Positions 52,439 through 61,972 are shown, numbered from the stretch's first letter. The stretch: DNA of 64,000 nt from Pseudomonas putida (GCA_029953615.1 CP124529.1:2914501-2978500), one strand, 5' to 3'. Notes: generated by a model not told the origin, from the sequence alone. Made by a program: numbers and translations.

Positions 52439-53527
52439 TCAGCGCACGCCCGGCGACACGATGATCTTCACGTTCTCCTCCTTGTTGTTCACCAACTCCT
52501 CGAAGCCCAGCTCGACAATCTGCTCCAGCCCGATCCGCCCGGTCACCAGCGGGCGAATATCCAGCCTGCCGTCAGCGATGAAGGCAATCACATCGGCAAA
52601 CTCGCCGTTGTAGGCCAGCGCCCCCAGCACCTGTTTCTCGGTGGACACCAGTTCGAAGAAGTTGAACTCGCTGGGTTCTTCGAAAATGCCCACCAGCACA
52701 CACTTGCCCGCCTTGCGGATAGTGTCGATGGCCAGCTTGGCCGTGTGCTTGTTGCCGATGCATTCAAAACTTACATCCGCCCCCAGCCCGGCAGTCAGCT
52801 TGCGGATCTCCGCCAGCGCGTCGCACTGGCTTGGGTCCAGCACCACGCTGGCGCCAACCTCTCTGGCCTTGGCCTTGCGCGCCGAGGACATTTCCAGGGC
52901 GATCACCTGCGCCGCCCCCGCTGCCTTGGCACACATGATGGTGCACAGGCCGATGGTGCCGGCGCCGACCACCACCACGGTCTGGCCTAGCAGGCTACCG
53001 GCCTTTTTCACCGCATGCATGCCCACCGCCAGTGGCTCGATCAGCGCCCCGGCCTCCGCCGGGAAACCCTGCGGTAGCCGATACAGCAGGTTGGCGGGCA
53101 CGTTGACCAGTTCGGCGAAGGCACCGTTGTTCATCAGGCCGGTAAAGGCCAGGCGCTCGCAGATGTTGTACAGGCCGTGGGTGCAGTAGTAGCAGGTGCC
53201 GCAATGCTGGCAGGCGTCCGCAGCCACCGGGTCACCGACGGCAAAACCTTCCACGCCGTCACCCAGCTTGGCGATCTGGCCGCAGAACTCGTGGCCGAGG
53301 ATGCACTGGCCCTGGATGCCGGTCAGCGGGTGGGGTGCCTCTACCGGGATGAATACCGGGCCGGCGACGTATTCGTGCAGGTCGGAGCCGCAGATGCCGC
53401 ACCAGTCCACCTTGATCTGCACCCATCCAGGTGCAGGATCAGCCGGCAGGGGCACCTGTTCGACGCGAATGTCATTGCGGCCATGCCAGACGGCGGCGCG
53501 CATGTGGGTGTGGCTCAGGTCGTTCAT
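52439..53527 (-). CDS. bdhA: (R,R)-2,3-butanediol dehydrogenase (zinc MDR family)
   Basis: 362 residues of the medium-chain dehydrogenase family. Catalytic zinc region DWCGICGSDLHEYVAGP and GHEFCGQIAKLG, structural zinc cysteines in CQHCGTCYYCTHGLYNIC, NAD motif VVVVGAGTIGLCTIMCAKAAGA. It interconverts 2,3-butanediol and acetoin, feeding the acetoin dehydrogenase complex encoded directly upstream. Last gene of the aco operon, 28 bp after acoC. Confidence 0.92.
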   Translation of the reverse strand: MNDLSHTHMRAAVWHGRNDIRVEQVPLPADPAPGWVQIKVDWCGICGSDLHEYVAGPVFIPVEAPHPLTGIQGQCILGHEFCGQIAKLGDGVEGFAVGDPVAADACQHCGTCYYCTHGLYNICERLAFTGLMNNGAFAELVNVPANLLYRLPQGFPAEAGALIEPLAVGMHAVKKAGSLLGQTVVVVGAGTIGLCTIMCAKAAGAAQVIALEMSSARKAKAREVGASVVLDPSQCDALAEIRKLTAGLGADVSFECIGNKHTAKLAIDTIRKAGKCVLVGIFEEPSEFNFFELVSTEKQVLGALAYNGEFADVIAFIADGRLDIRPLVTGRIGLEQIVELGFEELVNNKEENVKIIVSPGVR

Positions 53528-53555
53528 TGTTGTTCTCCAGGCTCACGAAAAAGGC

Positions 53556-54662
53556 TTAGTGCTTGCGCAGGAACGCGAGCAGTTGCTGGTTGACCTGTTC
53601 GGCCGCTTCCATCTGCACCATATGACCAGCCTCAGGCAGTACCAGCACTTCGGCCTCCAGCCCTTCGGCATGGCTGGCCGGGATGATCGCGTCCTTGCCG
53701 CCCCACACCACCAGGGCCGGATGCTGGCCCAGCACCCCACGCAGGTCATGGCGCTGACGGTCGCCGTCGGCGATGGCCGATGCCAGCAGGCGCAACGCGT
53801 CGTCCACCCCTTCCAGGCGCTTGAACTTGAGCATGTCCTCCAGCATCTGCCGGGTGACCAGCGCCGGGTCGGCAAACAGCTGCACCATCTGCGGCTTGAG
53901 GGCATTGCGGTTGGCGGCAGCGACGAAGCCTTGCAGGTACTGCCCGTTGATGGCCTCGCCCAGCCCTGCACTGGCCACCAGGCTCAGGCTGGCTACCCGC
54001 TGCGGTGCCAGCCGCGCCACGTTCAGGCTGACCGCACCGCCCATGGAGTGGCCGGCCAGGTGGGCCTTGGCGATGTCCAGGTGGTCGAGCAGGGCCAGCA
54101 CGGTTTCGCTCAGTTCATCCAGGTCGCCGCGTTGCAGGGCTTTGCCCGACTCACCATGCCCCGGCAGATCGAGGGCGATCACCCGTCGCTCGGCAGCCAG
54201 CGCCGGGTGGTTGAACAGCCAGTTGTTGAGGTCGCCGCCAAAGCCGTGCACCAACACCAGGGGCGTGCCGCCTTCGCCCAGCTCGAACCAGCGCAGCAGG
54301 TGATCCCCCACTTGCGCCTTCTGCGGTGCCGGTCCCTGAGCCTGGTCGGCGCCACCTTCGGCGACGAACTCGGCCTGGAAGCGCTGGACCACGGCATCGA
54401 TCTCAGCCTCATCGGCTTCGCCTTCAACCACTACCGCCAGCAGCGCGCCAACCGGCAGGGTTTCGTCGGGCTGGGCGACCAGACGGCGCAGCACGCCGCT
54501 GAATGGCGCCTCGACGCTGCTGCTGATCTTGTCGGTCTCGACGTCCAGCACCTCGTCGCCCTTGTTGATCTGGTCACCTTCCTGCTTGAGCCAGGTGTCC
54601 ACCCGGCCCTCGGTCATCGACAGGCCCCACTTGGGCATGGTCAGGGTATGGATCTGGCTCAT
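53556..54662 (-). CDS. acoC: acetoin dehydrogenase E2: dihydrolipoamide acetyltransferase with alpha/beta-hydrolase domain
   Basis: 368 residues. A lipoyl domain (residues 1-~80) carries the lipoylated Lys45 in VETDKISSSVEAP. After a linker, an alpha/beta-hydrolase-like acyltransferase domain has the elbow GHSMGGAVSLN and a C-terminal EAGHMVQMEAAEQV with the likely catalytic His. This two-domain plan is specific to AcoC, unlike classical E2 proteins. It transfers the acetyl group cleaved from acetoin to CoA. Overlaps acoB by 4 bp. Confidence 0.95.
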   Translation of the reverse strand: MSQIHTLTMPKWGLSMTEGRVDTWLKQEGDQINKGDEVLDVETDKISSSVEAPFSGVLRRLVAQPDETLPVGALLAVVVEGEADEAEIDAVVQRFQAEFVAEGGADQAQGPAPQKAQVGDHLLRWFELGEGGTPLVLVHGFGGDLNNWLFNHPALAAERRVIALDLPGHGESGKALQRGDLDELSETVLALLDHLDIAKAHLAGHSMGGAVSLNVARLAPQRVASLSLVASAGLGEAINGQYLQGFVAAANRNALKPQMVQLFADPALVTRQMLEDMLKFKRLEGVDDALRLLASAIADGDRQRHDLRGVLGQHPALVVWGGKDAIIPASHAEGLEAEVLVLPEAGHMVQMEAAEQVNQQLLAFLRKH

Positions 54663-55681
54663 GCGGCACTCCTTGCGGCTTCGATCACTTTACGTACCGC
54701 AGCCTCGATCTTCGCCGCGTCAGGGATGTACAGGTCTTCCAGGGCGTCGGAGAACGGCACCGGGGTATGCGGCGCAGTGACCATCTCGATTGGCCCCTTG
54801 AGCGCGCCGAAGGCCTTCTGCGCTACCAGTGCGCTGATATCGGTGGCCATGGAGCAACGCGGGTTGGCTTCGTCGATCACCACCAGGCGGCCGGTCTTTT
54901 CCACGCTTTCCAGGATGCTGTCTTCGTCCAGCGGGCTTGTGGTGCGCAGGTCCAGCACCTCGCAGTCGATGCCCTGGCGGGCCAGGTTGTTGGCCGCCTC
55001 CAGCGCCACATGCACCATGCGGCCGTAGGTGACCAGGGTCACATCATCGCCATCGCGCAGGAAGTTGGCTTCACCGAACGGCACGGTGTAGACCTCTTCC
55101 GGCACTTCGCCTTGCATGCTGTACAGCAGCTTGTGCTCGCAGAAGATCACCGGGTCATTGTCGCGGATCGCCTGTATCAACAGGCCCTTGGCATCGTACG
55201 GCGAAGACGGGCACACCACCTTCAGGCCGGGAATGTGCGTCCACAGCGAGGTGAGCATCTGCGAGTGCTGGGCCGCCGCGCGCAGGCCGGCGCCGTACAT
55301 GGTGCGCATCACCAGCGGGGTGACCGCCTTGCCGCCGAACATGTAGCGGAACTTGGCGGCCTGGTTGAGGATCTGGTCCAGGCAGCAGCCGGCGAAGTCG
55401 ACGAACATCAGCTCGCACACCGGGCGCAGGCCTTGGGTGGCGGCACCGACGGCGGCACCGACGTAGCCGATTTCGGATAGCGGCGCATCGAGCACGCGCC
55501 CCGGGAACTGGTGGTAAAGGCCCTTGGTCACGCCCAGCACGCCACCCCAGGCGTCATCTTCGCCAGGGGCACCGGCGCCGCCGGCAACGTCTTCGCCAAT
55601 GATGAATACCGTGCTGTCGCGGCGCATTTCCTGGGCCAGGGCTTCGTTGATGGCCTGCTGGTAGCTGATCTTTCTTGCCAT
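54659..55681 (-). CDS. acoB: acetoin dehydrogenase E1 beta subunit
   Basis: 340 residues, transketolase pyrimidine-domain protein: YQQAINEALAQEMRRDSTVFIIGEDVAGG, CELMFVDFAGCCLDQILNQAAKFRYMFGG and VVCPSSPYDAKGLLIQAIRDNDPVIFCEHKLLY, with a C-terminal LRTTSPLDEDSILESVEKTGRLVVIDEA. Works with AcoA and ThDP to cleave acetoin. Coupled to acoC by ATGA overlap. Confidence 0.95.
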   Translation of the reverse strand: MARKISYQQAINEALAQEMRRDSTVFIIGEDVAGGAGAPGEDDAWGGVLGVTKGLYHQFPGRVLDAPLSEIGYVGAAVGAATQGLRPVCELMFVDFAGCCLDQILNQAAKFRYMFGGKAVTPLVMRTMYGAGLRAAAQHSQMLTSLWTHIPGLKVVCPSSPYDAKGLLIQAIRDNDPVIFCEHKLLYSMQGEVPEEVYTVPFGEANFLRDGDDVTLVTYGRMVHVALEAANNLARQGIDCEVLDLRTTSPLDEDSILESVEKTGRLVVIDEANPRCSMATDISALVAQKAFGALKGPIEMVTAPHTPVPFSDALEDLYIPDAAKIEAAVRKVIEAARSAA

Positions 55682-55714
55682 GGTGGTTCTCCTGTTGTTC
55701 TTGTAATCCGCGGC

Positions 55715-56694
55715 TCAGGGGTAGGCGACGTAGACGTCGGTGAGCAGGTCGGCGGGCTGTGGCTTGGGATCGGACTTGGCGCGGCGCACGGCGTCTTCGA
55801 TCAGGTCCTCGACGCGGGCGTCGATGGCGTCCAGTTGCGCAGCCGTGAGCAGGCCGGCGCGGGTGGTCTTGTTGCGGAACTGCATCAGGCAGTCGCGGGA
55901 TTCGCGCAGGTTCTTCACTTCATCGGGCGCACGGTAGGTTTGTGCATCGCCTTCGAAGTGGCCGTAGTAGCGGCTGAGCTTGACCTCGATCAGCGACGGG
56001 CCCTGCCCCGGAACGTGCGCGTTCGATGGCTGCACCAGCGGCCTCGTACACGGCAAAGAAGTCGAAACCGTCGATGGTGACGCCGGGCATGCCGAAACCG
56101 GCAGCGCGGTCGGCGATATGGTCGCAGGCCACCGACCAGGTCGAGGCGGTGGCTTCGGCGTAGCCGTTGTTCTCGGCGACGAAGATGCACGGCAGGTTCA
56201 TGATCGACGCCATGTTCATGGCTTCGAACACCGCGCCTTCGTTGGAAGCGCCATCGCCGAAGAAGGCCACCGACACATCGTCCTTGCCCTTGATCTTGGC
56301 CGCCAGCGCCGCCCCGGCCACCAGCGGGGCACCGGCACCGACGATGCCGTTGGCGCCAAGCATGCCTTTTTCCAGGTCGGCGATATGCATCGAGCCGCCT
56401 TTGCCCCCGCACACGCCGGTCTTCTTGCCGTAGATTTCGGCCATCATGCCGTACACATCCACGCCCTTGGCGATGCAGTGGCCATGCCCGCGGTGGGTCG
56501 AGGCGATTGCAGTCGCTGTCGCGCAGGTGGGCCATGACACCGGCAGCGGATGCCTCTTCGCCGGCGTAGAGGTGGACGAAGCCGGGGATCTCGCCGGTGG
56601 CGAACTCCACGTGCAGGCGCTCCTCGAAGGCGCGGATGGTGCGCATCACTTCATAGGCATGCAGCAATTGTTCGGTACTGAGTTGATTGGACAT
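55715..56694 (-). pseudogene. acoA: acetoin dehydrogenase E1 alpha subunit, two frameshifts
   Basis: Three consecutive frames together spell a full ~325-residue E1 alpha. Frame 1 from the ATG at 56694: MSNQLSTEQLLHAYEVMRTIR to VMAHLRDSDC. Frame 2: IASTHRGHGHCIAKG, GKGGSMHIADLEKGMLGANG and the ThDP motif FFGDGASNEGAVFEAMN...AENNGY. Frame 3: GQGPSLIEVKLSRYYGHFEGDAQ to the stop at 55715. The shifts are an extra T in 56507-56508 and an extra C in the run 56006-56009. Without correction no functional E1 alpha is made and acetoin could not be used. Confidence 0.88.
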
Positions 56695-56715
56695 CTTGTT
56701 GTTCTCCAGGTTGTC

Positions 56716-57771
56716 TCAACACGGGTTTGCAGGGTGCAACCGGTGGCCGCGCGGTACGGCCAGCAGGTGATGGCGGGCGGCATGCGCCAGCACGGCCTCG
56801 ACGTCCACGCTCAATGGGCCTTGGTGGTCGAGGGTGATGGTGGGGGTGTCGTGCTCGGCGAATTCGATTTCGCGTTCGCCGTCCAGCGCCAGGGTGCCGC
56901 TGGCCAGGCTCAGGCGGTGGGCGACGCCGGGCGAGAGCGGGCCACTGGCCGTGATGCCACAGCCTTGCAGCAGGCCGGGTGCCAGCGGCGCGAGCAGCGC
57001 CTGCTCGGCGCCGGGGTTCAGGCGTACCCAGGCACCGTGCGGGGCCTGGCGCGAAACCGGGAACCACAGGCCGCACAAGGCCGACAGGCCAATGGCATGG
57101 GGTTCGGCGAAACAGGCGAAGACTTCGCATAGGTCCTCGCTGCGGCTCAATGCCCGAGCGCCGACGAAGCGCTGGGGCGACACCGCTACTTCCACCAGGG
57201 CCCATTCGGCAAGCCGTTGCTCGGGTACCTTGACCAGCAGGCGCTTGTTGCGGCGCAAGCCGATGCTGGCCGGTACCCGGCCGCTGGCAAGCAAGCCGCC
57301 AGCCAGGCCGGCACTGGTGGCTTCACGCAGTTCGGGGAAGGCGTTGTTGGTGCCGGTGGACAAGGTCAACAGCGGCACGTCGCCGGCCTCGGCGGCGACT
57401 GCCTTGTGGGTGCCGTCGCCGCCGAGCACGGCGATCATCGCCACGCCGCGCTCGACCATGCGGCGAGTCGCCAGGCGGGTATCGGCAACGGTTTGGGTCA
57501 GCGGCAGGTCGAGTATCTCGATGGGCGGCCAGTGCTGGTCGCGGGCGACCGGGCCCAGGCTGGCCTTGAGCACGGCGGCGGCGATGCCGGTCATGTCACT
57601 GGGCAGCAGCACCTGGCCGATGCCGGTGGCACCGAAGGCGGCCAGCAGGCGCTGGATCGCCGAAGCCTTGTCGGTACTCGAATAGAGCCCGGCATTGGCG
57701 GTCAGGCGGCGCAGATCGCGGCCAGAGGCAGGGTTGGCAATGATCCCGACGGTCGGGGCGGGTAGCGGCAT
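56716..57771 (-). CDS. acoX: AcoX: ATP-NAD kinase-like protein of acetoin catabolism
   Basis: 351 residues from the ATG at 57771 (GAGG six bases upstream; a TTG at 57798 is weaker). VGIIANPASGRDLRRLTANAG and MIAVLGGDGTHKAVA are the diacylglycerol/NAD-kinase-like GGDG fold motifs. AcoX heads aco operons in many pseudomonads but is not part of the E1/E2/E3 chemistry; its role is not settled. First gene behind the sigma-54 promoter. Confidence 0.9.
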   Translation of the reverse strand: MPLPAPTVGIIANPASGRDLRRLTANAGLYSSTDKASAIQRLLAAFGATGIGQVLLPSDMTGIAAAVLKASLGPVARDQHWPPIEILDLPLTQTVADTRLATRRMVERGVAMIAVLGGDGTHKAVAAEAGDVPLLTLSTGTNNAFPELREATSAGLAGGLLASGRVPASIGLRRNKRLLVKVPEQRLAEWALVEVAVSPQRFVGARALSRSEDLCEVFACFAEPHAIGLSALCGLWFPVSRQAPHGAWVRLNPGAEQALLAPLAPGLLQGCGITASGPLSPGVAHRLSLASGTLALDGEREIEFAEHDTPTITLDHQGPLSVDVEAVLAHAARHHLLAVPRGHRLHPANPC

Positions 57772-57805
57772 GGCGCACCTCGTATTTTTGTTTGCCAAGG
57801 CAGGA

Positions 57806-57820
57806 GCAAGCGCGGTGCCA
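57806..57820 (-). promoter_or_regulatory. sigma-54 promoter of the aco operon
   Basis: Minus-strand TGGCACCGCGCTTGC followed by T is a perfect match to TGGCAC-N5-TTGCW. It lies 34-49 bp upstream of the acoX ATG. Confidence 0.92.
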
Positions 57821-57940
57821 GCTTCTGTTGTATTGGCTGTAGTGCCTGCAATAGAGCGGTTTTCGTGCGCTTCGGCAGGGGCGGATGGTTGGGCTGGCGA
57901 GACGCCCGGTGCCAGCGCGGGGCCGACGCTGGCGAGACGC

Positions 57941-57957
57941 TGAGACGCTGCGTCTCA
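57941..57957. promoter_or_regulatory. putative AcoR binding site (UAS)
   Basis: TGAGACGCTGCGTCTCA, a perfect palindrome with 7-bp arms, 121 bp upstream of the sigma-54 -24 element and 98 bp before acoR. Extra GAGACGC half-sites occur near 57898 and 57934. Confidence 0.75.
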
Positions 57958-58054
57958 AGCTGGCCGGTAATCACACAGTGCTTGTCGGGGCAGGCCTGGA
58001 AGCGCTTAATGGCCGGACAACGATAAAAACAGCAATGAGAACCGGAGGGCCTGA

Positions 58055-59968
58055 ATGCTTGCCGCGAACTCCCGAGCCCATGTCGACTGCGTCAGCAGGG
58101 TGCTGAAGAATGCCGACCGCCTGCCGCAGGCGCCGGTGCCACCGCTGATCCTCGATTCATGGCGCCGCTCCATGGAGCTGTACCGCCTCGACCCCGGGTC
58201 CCAGCAGGGGCCGCGCATCCTGTCCCAAAGCCTGCTCAACGAATGTCGCGAACGCGCCGAAGTGTTCCTGCGCATCGCCAGCGATGCCGTGGCCCGCCTG
58301 CATGAACGGGTACGCGGTGCCGACTACTGCGTGCTGCTCACCGACGCCCTGGGGCGCACCATCGATTACCGGGTCGAGTCAGCCATTCGCAACGACTGCC
58401 GCAAGGCCGGGCTGTACCTGGGTACCTGCTGGTCGGAGGGCGAGGAAGGCACCTGCGGTGTGGCGGCGGTGTTGACCAGCAAAGCCCCGGTCACGGTGCA
58501 CAAGCGCGACCACTTCCGCGCGGCGTTCATTGGCCTGACCTGTACGGCGGCACCGGTGTTCGACCCGTTGGGCGAGTTGCTGGGCGTGGTGGATGTCTCG
58601 GCCTTGCAGTCGCCGGACGACCGCCGCAGCCAGCACCTGATCCGCCAACTGGTCGAGCAGACCGCCCGCGAGATCGAAAATGCCTTCTTCATGCACAGCG
58701 CCCAGGGCCATTGGGTGATGCGTGCCCATGGCACGCCGGGCTATGTGGAAAGCCAGCCCGACTACTTGCTGGCCTGGGATGGCGATGGCCGCCTGCAGGC
58801 GATCAACAGCCTGGCGCGGCAGCGTCTGGTGGAGCGCCTGGGACGTTTGCCCGAGCACATTGGCGAGCTGTTCGACATCGACCAGCTGCGCCGGGTAAGC
58901 GCGTCGTCGGCCCAGCGCCTGCCCGGCCTGGGGGGGCTGTATGGCCGTGTCAGCGCCCCACAGCAACGCCAGCGTGTGCAGCCGTTGCGCCAAGCCCAGG
59001 ACGCCCGTATCGAGCAGCATCTGCGCCTGGCCACACGGGTCAAGGACTGCAACCTGGCGGTGCTGGTGCAAGGCGAGACGGGGGCCGGCAAAGAAGTATT
59101 CGCCCGCCAGCTGCATCAGCAAAGCCTGCGTCGCGATGGCCCGTTCGTCACCCTCAACTGCGCGGCCATCCCGGAGAGCCTGATCGAGAGCGAACTGTTC
59201 GGCTATGTCGCCGGGGCTTTTACCGGGGCATCCAGCAAAGGCATGCAGGGGCTGTTGCAGCAGGCCGATGGCGGCACGCTGTTCCTCGACGAAATCGGTG
59301 ACATGCCGCTGAACCTACAAACCAGGTTGCTGCGGGTGCTGGCCGAGGGGGAAGTGGCGCCGTTGGGCGCGGCGCGGCGGGAGCGGGTGGACATCCAGGT
59401 GATTTGCGCGACCCACCGCGATTTGGTGGCGATGGTGGAGGATGGACGTTTTCGCGAGGATCTGTACTTTCGCCTGGCCAATGCCCGCTTCGAATTGCCG
59501 CCGCTGCGCGAGCGTGAGGACCGCTTGGGGTTGATTCACCAGTTGCTGGCCGAGGAAGCCGAGGCCAGCGGAATCGAGGTGGTGTTGGCGGATGATGCGC
59601 TGAAGGCGCTGCTGGTTTACCGCTGGCCGGGGAATTTGCGCCAGCTGCGGCAGGTGTTGCGCTATGCCTGTGCGGTGAGCGAGGACGGGCGGGTGCAGGT
59701 GCAGGACCTGCCGCAGGAAGTACGCGGCGAGGTGGTCGCGTCGGCTGAAAGCAGCATGTCTTGTCCGGCCCGGCAGTTGCTGCTGGATGCGCTGATCCGC
59801 CATCGCTGGAAGCCGGCCGATGCGGCGCGGGCATTGGGTATTTCGCGGGCCACCCTGTATCGGCGGGTGCATGAACACCGTATCGAGATGCCGCGGATGA
59901 AGGGGGTGGGCCCTGGGGCTGCTTTGCAGCCCATCGCCGGCAAGCCAGCTCCCACTTCGACCGCATAG
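58055..59968 (+). CDS. acoR: sigma-54-dependent acetoin activator AcoR
   Basis: 637 residues. An N-terminal GAF sensor (YCVLLTDALGRTIDYRVE, GTCGVAAVLTSKAPVTVHKRDHF) precedes the AAA+ domain with Walker A GETGAGKEVFARQLH, canonical GAFTGA loop and Walker B LFLDEIGD. The Fis-type HTH is PADAARALGISRATLYRRVHEH. Divergent from acoX; strong CGGAGGG ribosome site. The last ~17 residues (GAALQPIAGKPAPTSTA) are encoded by REP-like sequence that supplies the stop codon. Confidence 0.95.
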   Translation: MLAANSRAHVDCVSRVLKNADRLPQAPVPPLILDSWRRSMELYRLDPGSQQGPRILSQSLLNECRERAEVFLRIASDAVARLHERVRGADYCVLLTDALGRTIDYRVESAIRNDCRKAGLYLGTCWSEGEEGTCGVAAVLTSKAPVTVHKRDHFRAAFIGLTCTAAPVFDPLGELLGVVDVSALQSPDDRRSQHLIRQLVEQTAREIENAFFMHSAQGHWVMRAHGTPGYVESQPDYLLAWDGDGRLQAINSLARQRLVERLGRLPEHIGELFDIDQLRRVSASSAQRLPGLGGLYGRVSAPQQRQRVQPLRQAQDARIEQHLRLATRVKDCNLAVLVQGETGAGKEVFARQLHQQSLRRDGPFVTLNCAAIPESLIESELFGYVAGAFTGASSKGMQGLLQQADGGTLFLDEIGDMPLNLQTRLLRVLAEGEVAPLGAARRERVDIQVICATHRDLVAMVEDGRFREDLYFRLANARFELPPLREREDRLGLIHQLLAEEAEASGIEVVLADDALKALLVYRWPGNLRQLRQVLRYACAVSEDGRVQVQDLPQEVRGEVVASAESSMSCPARQLLLDALIRHRWKPADAARALGISRATLYRRVHEHRIEMPRMKGVGPGAALQPIAGKPAPTSTA

Positions 59969-60022
59969 ATCTCAAGTTATGCGCAGTCCCTGTGGGAGCC
60001 TGGCTTGGCCAGCGATGAGGCC
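59916..60022. repeat. REP-like pair overlapping the acoR 3' end
   Basis: Variant cores ATCGCCGGCAAGCCAGCTCCCA and TGGGAGCCTGGCTTGGCCAGCGAT, inverted. The left arm encodes the AcoR C-terminus. Confidence 0.8.
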
Positions 60023-60034
60023 CTGACAGGCAAT

Positions 60035-60061
60035 AAAAAACCCCGGAACAAGTCCGGGGTT
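60035..60061 (-). terminator. rho-independent terminator of accC
   Basis: Stem AACCCCGGA/TCCGGGGTT with a short loop, followed on the minus strand by TTTTTT; 21 bp after the accC stop. Confidence 0.9.
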
Positions 60062-60082
60062 TCGGTACATCACACTACGCGA

Positions 60083-61438
60083 TCACTCCTGGCTGGCCAG
60101 TTTGTGCTCGAGGTAGTGAATGTTGACGCCGCCTTTGCAGAAACCTTCATCACGCACCAGGTCGCGGTGCAGCGGGATGTTGGTCTTGATGCCGTCGACG
60201 ACGATCTCGTCCAGGGCATTGCGCATGCGCGCCATGGCTTCGTCGCGGTCCTTGCCGTAGGTGATCAGCTTGCCGATCAGCGAGTCGTAGTTCGGCGGAA
60301 CCGAGTAACCGCTGTACAGGTGCGAATCCACCCGCACGCCATTGCCGCCCGGTGCGTGGAAGTGCTTCACCTTGCCTGGGCTCGGGATGAACTTCTTCGG
60401 GTCTTCGGCGTTGATCCGGCATTCCAGCGCATGGCCACGGATGACCACGTCTTCCTGGCGGAACGACAGCTTGTTGCCAGCGGCGATGCTCAGCATCTCC
60501 TTGACGATGTCGATACCAGTGACCATCTCCGACACCGGGTGCTCAACCTGCACGCGGGTGTTCATCTCGATGAAGTAGAAGCGGCCGTTCTCGTACAGGA
60601 ACTCGAAAGTACCGGCACCACGGTAGCCGATCTCGATGCACGCATCGACGCAGCGCTTGAACACTTCCTGACGGGCTTTCTCGTCGATACCCGGGGCTGG
60701 TGCTTCTTCCAGTACCTTCTGGTGACGGCGCTGCAGCGAGCAGTCACGGTCGCCGAGGTGGACGGCGTTGCCCTGGCCGTCGGACAGTACCTGGACTTCC
60801 ACGTGGCGTGGGTTGGTCAGGAACTTCTCCAGGTAGACCATCGGGTTGCCGAAGGCGGCACCGGCTTCGGTACGGGTGAGCTTGGCAGAGGCAATCAGGT
60901 CCTCTTCCTTGTGCACCACGCGCATCCCGCGACCACCACCGCCACCGGCGGCCTTGATGATTACCGGGTAGCCGACGTCACGGGCAATCGCCAGGGCGAC
61001 TTCTTCATCTTCCGGCAGCGGGCCATCGGAACCCGGCACGGTCGGTACGCCCGACTTGATCATCGCGTCCTTGGCCGAAACCTTGTCGCCCATCAGGCGA
61101 ATGGTGTCGGCTTTCGGGCCGATGAAGGCGAAACCGGATTTTTCCACCTGCTCGGCGAAATCGGCGTTTTCCGCCAGGAAGCCGTAGCCCGGGTGGATCG
61201 CGGTGGCGCCAGTCACTTCGGCGGCAGCGATGATTGCCGGGATATGCAGGTAGGAATCCTTGGACGATGCAGGGCCGATGCAGACCGACTCGTCTGCCAG
61301 GCCCAGGTGCATCAGTTCACGGTCGGCGGTGGAGTGCACGGCGACTGTCTTGATACCCAGCTCTTTGCAGGCACGCAGGATCCGCAGGGCAATTTCCCCG
61401 CGGTTGGCGATCAGGACTTTTTCGAGCTTCCCAGACAT
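60083..61438 (-). CDS. accC: acetyl-CoA carboxylase, biotin carboxylase subunit
   Basis: 451 residues, family length. [23 protein letters not shown] at the start, ATP-grasp glycine loop [54 protein letters not shown] and [13 protein letters not shown]. It carboxylates biotin on AccB at the first step of fatty-acid synthesis. The ATG at 61438 lies 17 bp after accB; GGAGAG precedes it. Terminator directly downstream. Confidence 0.98.
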   Translation of the reverse strand: MSGKLEKVLIANRGEIALRILRACKELGIKTVAVHSTADRELMHLGLADESVCIGPASSKDSYLHIPAIIAAAEVTGATAIHPGYGFLAENADFAEQVEKSGFAFIGPKADTIRLMGDKVSAKDAMIKSGVPTVPGSDGPLPEDEEVALAIARDVGYPVIIKAAGGGGGRGMRVVHKEEDLIASAKLTRTEAGAAFGNPMVYLEKFLTNPRHVEVQVLSDGQGNAVHLGDRDCSLQRRHQKVLEEAPAPGIDEKARQEVFKRCVDACIEIGYRGAGTFEFLYENGRFYFIEMNTRVQVEHPVSEMVTGIDIVKEMLSIAAGNKLSFRQEDVVIRGHALECRINAEDPKKFIPSPGKVKHFHAPGGNGVRVDSHLYSGYSVPPNYDSLIGKLITYGKDRDEAMARMRNALDEIVVDGIKTNIPLHRDLVRDEGFCKGGVNIHYLEHKLASQE

Positions 61439-61455
61439 CGTTGGCTCTCCGCGAT

Positions 61456-61917
61456 TCAAACGATGGTGAACAGCGGCTGGTCGAACTCAACCGGCTGGCC
61501 GTCTTCTACCAGGATGGCGTCGATGACACCGCCAACATCGGCTTCGATGTGGTTCATCATCTTCATGGCTTCGACGATGCACAGGGTGTCGCCTTTCTTC
61601 ACGGTCTGGCCAACTTCAGCGAAGTTCGGCGAGGTCGGCGAAGGCTTGCGGTAGAAGGTGCCTACCATTGGCGAGCGGATCACGGTGCCTTTCAGGGCCG
61701 GGGCGGCAGCAGCGGCTTCGGCGGCCGGGGCAGCAGCGGCAACCGGGGCAGCAGCAGGAGCGGCAGCCATCGGCGCAGGCGCGTAGAACTGCTGGGCAGC
61801 CGGGGTCTTGCTGTGACGGCTGATACGGACCGACTCTTCGCCTTCCTTGATCTCCAGCTCGTCGATGCCAGACTCTTCCAGCAGCTCGATCAGTTTCTTG
61901 ACTTTACGGATATCCAT
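61456..61917 (-). CDS. accB: biotin carboxyl carrier protein of acetyl-CoA carboxylase
   Basis: 153 residues. N-terminal helix ([31 protein letters not shown]), an Ala/Pro-rich linker (residues ~47-75) and a C-terminal biotinyl domain with [12 protein letters not shown]; the biotinylated lysine is Lys119. Partner of AccC, encoded next. A GAAACGTTTC palindrome lies in the 100-bp leader. Confidence 0.98.
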   Translation of the reverse strand: MDIRKVKKLIELLEESGIDELEIKEGEESVRISRHSKTPAAQQFYAPAPMAAAPAAAPVAAAAPAAEAAAAAPALKGTVIRSPMVGTFYRKPSPTSPNFAEVGQTVKKGDTLCIVEAMKMMNHIEADVGGVIDAILVEDGQPVEFDQPLFTIV

Positions 61918-61972
61918 TAATCATCAACTCCCAAAGGTTCGGTCAGGGGGCGAAATACAAAAAAACGTATCT

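Noticed and set aside
60005..61654. Plus-strand 549-codon open frame
   Set aside because: Antisense to accC, which has every expected motif.
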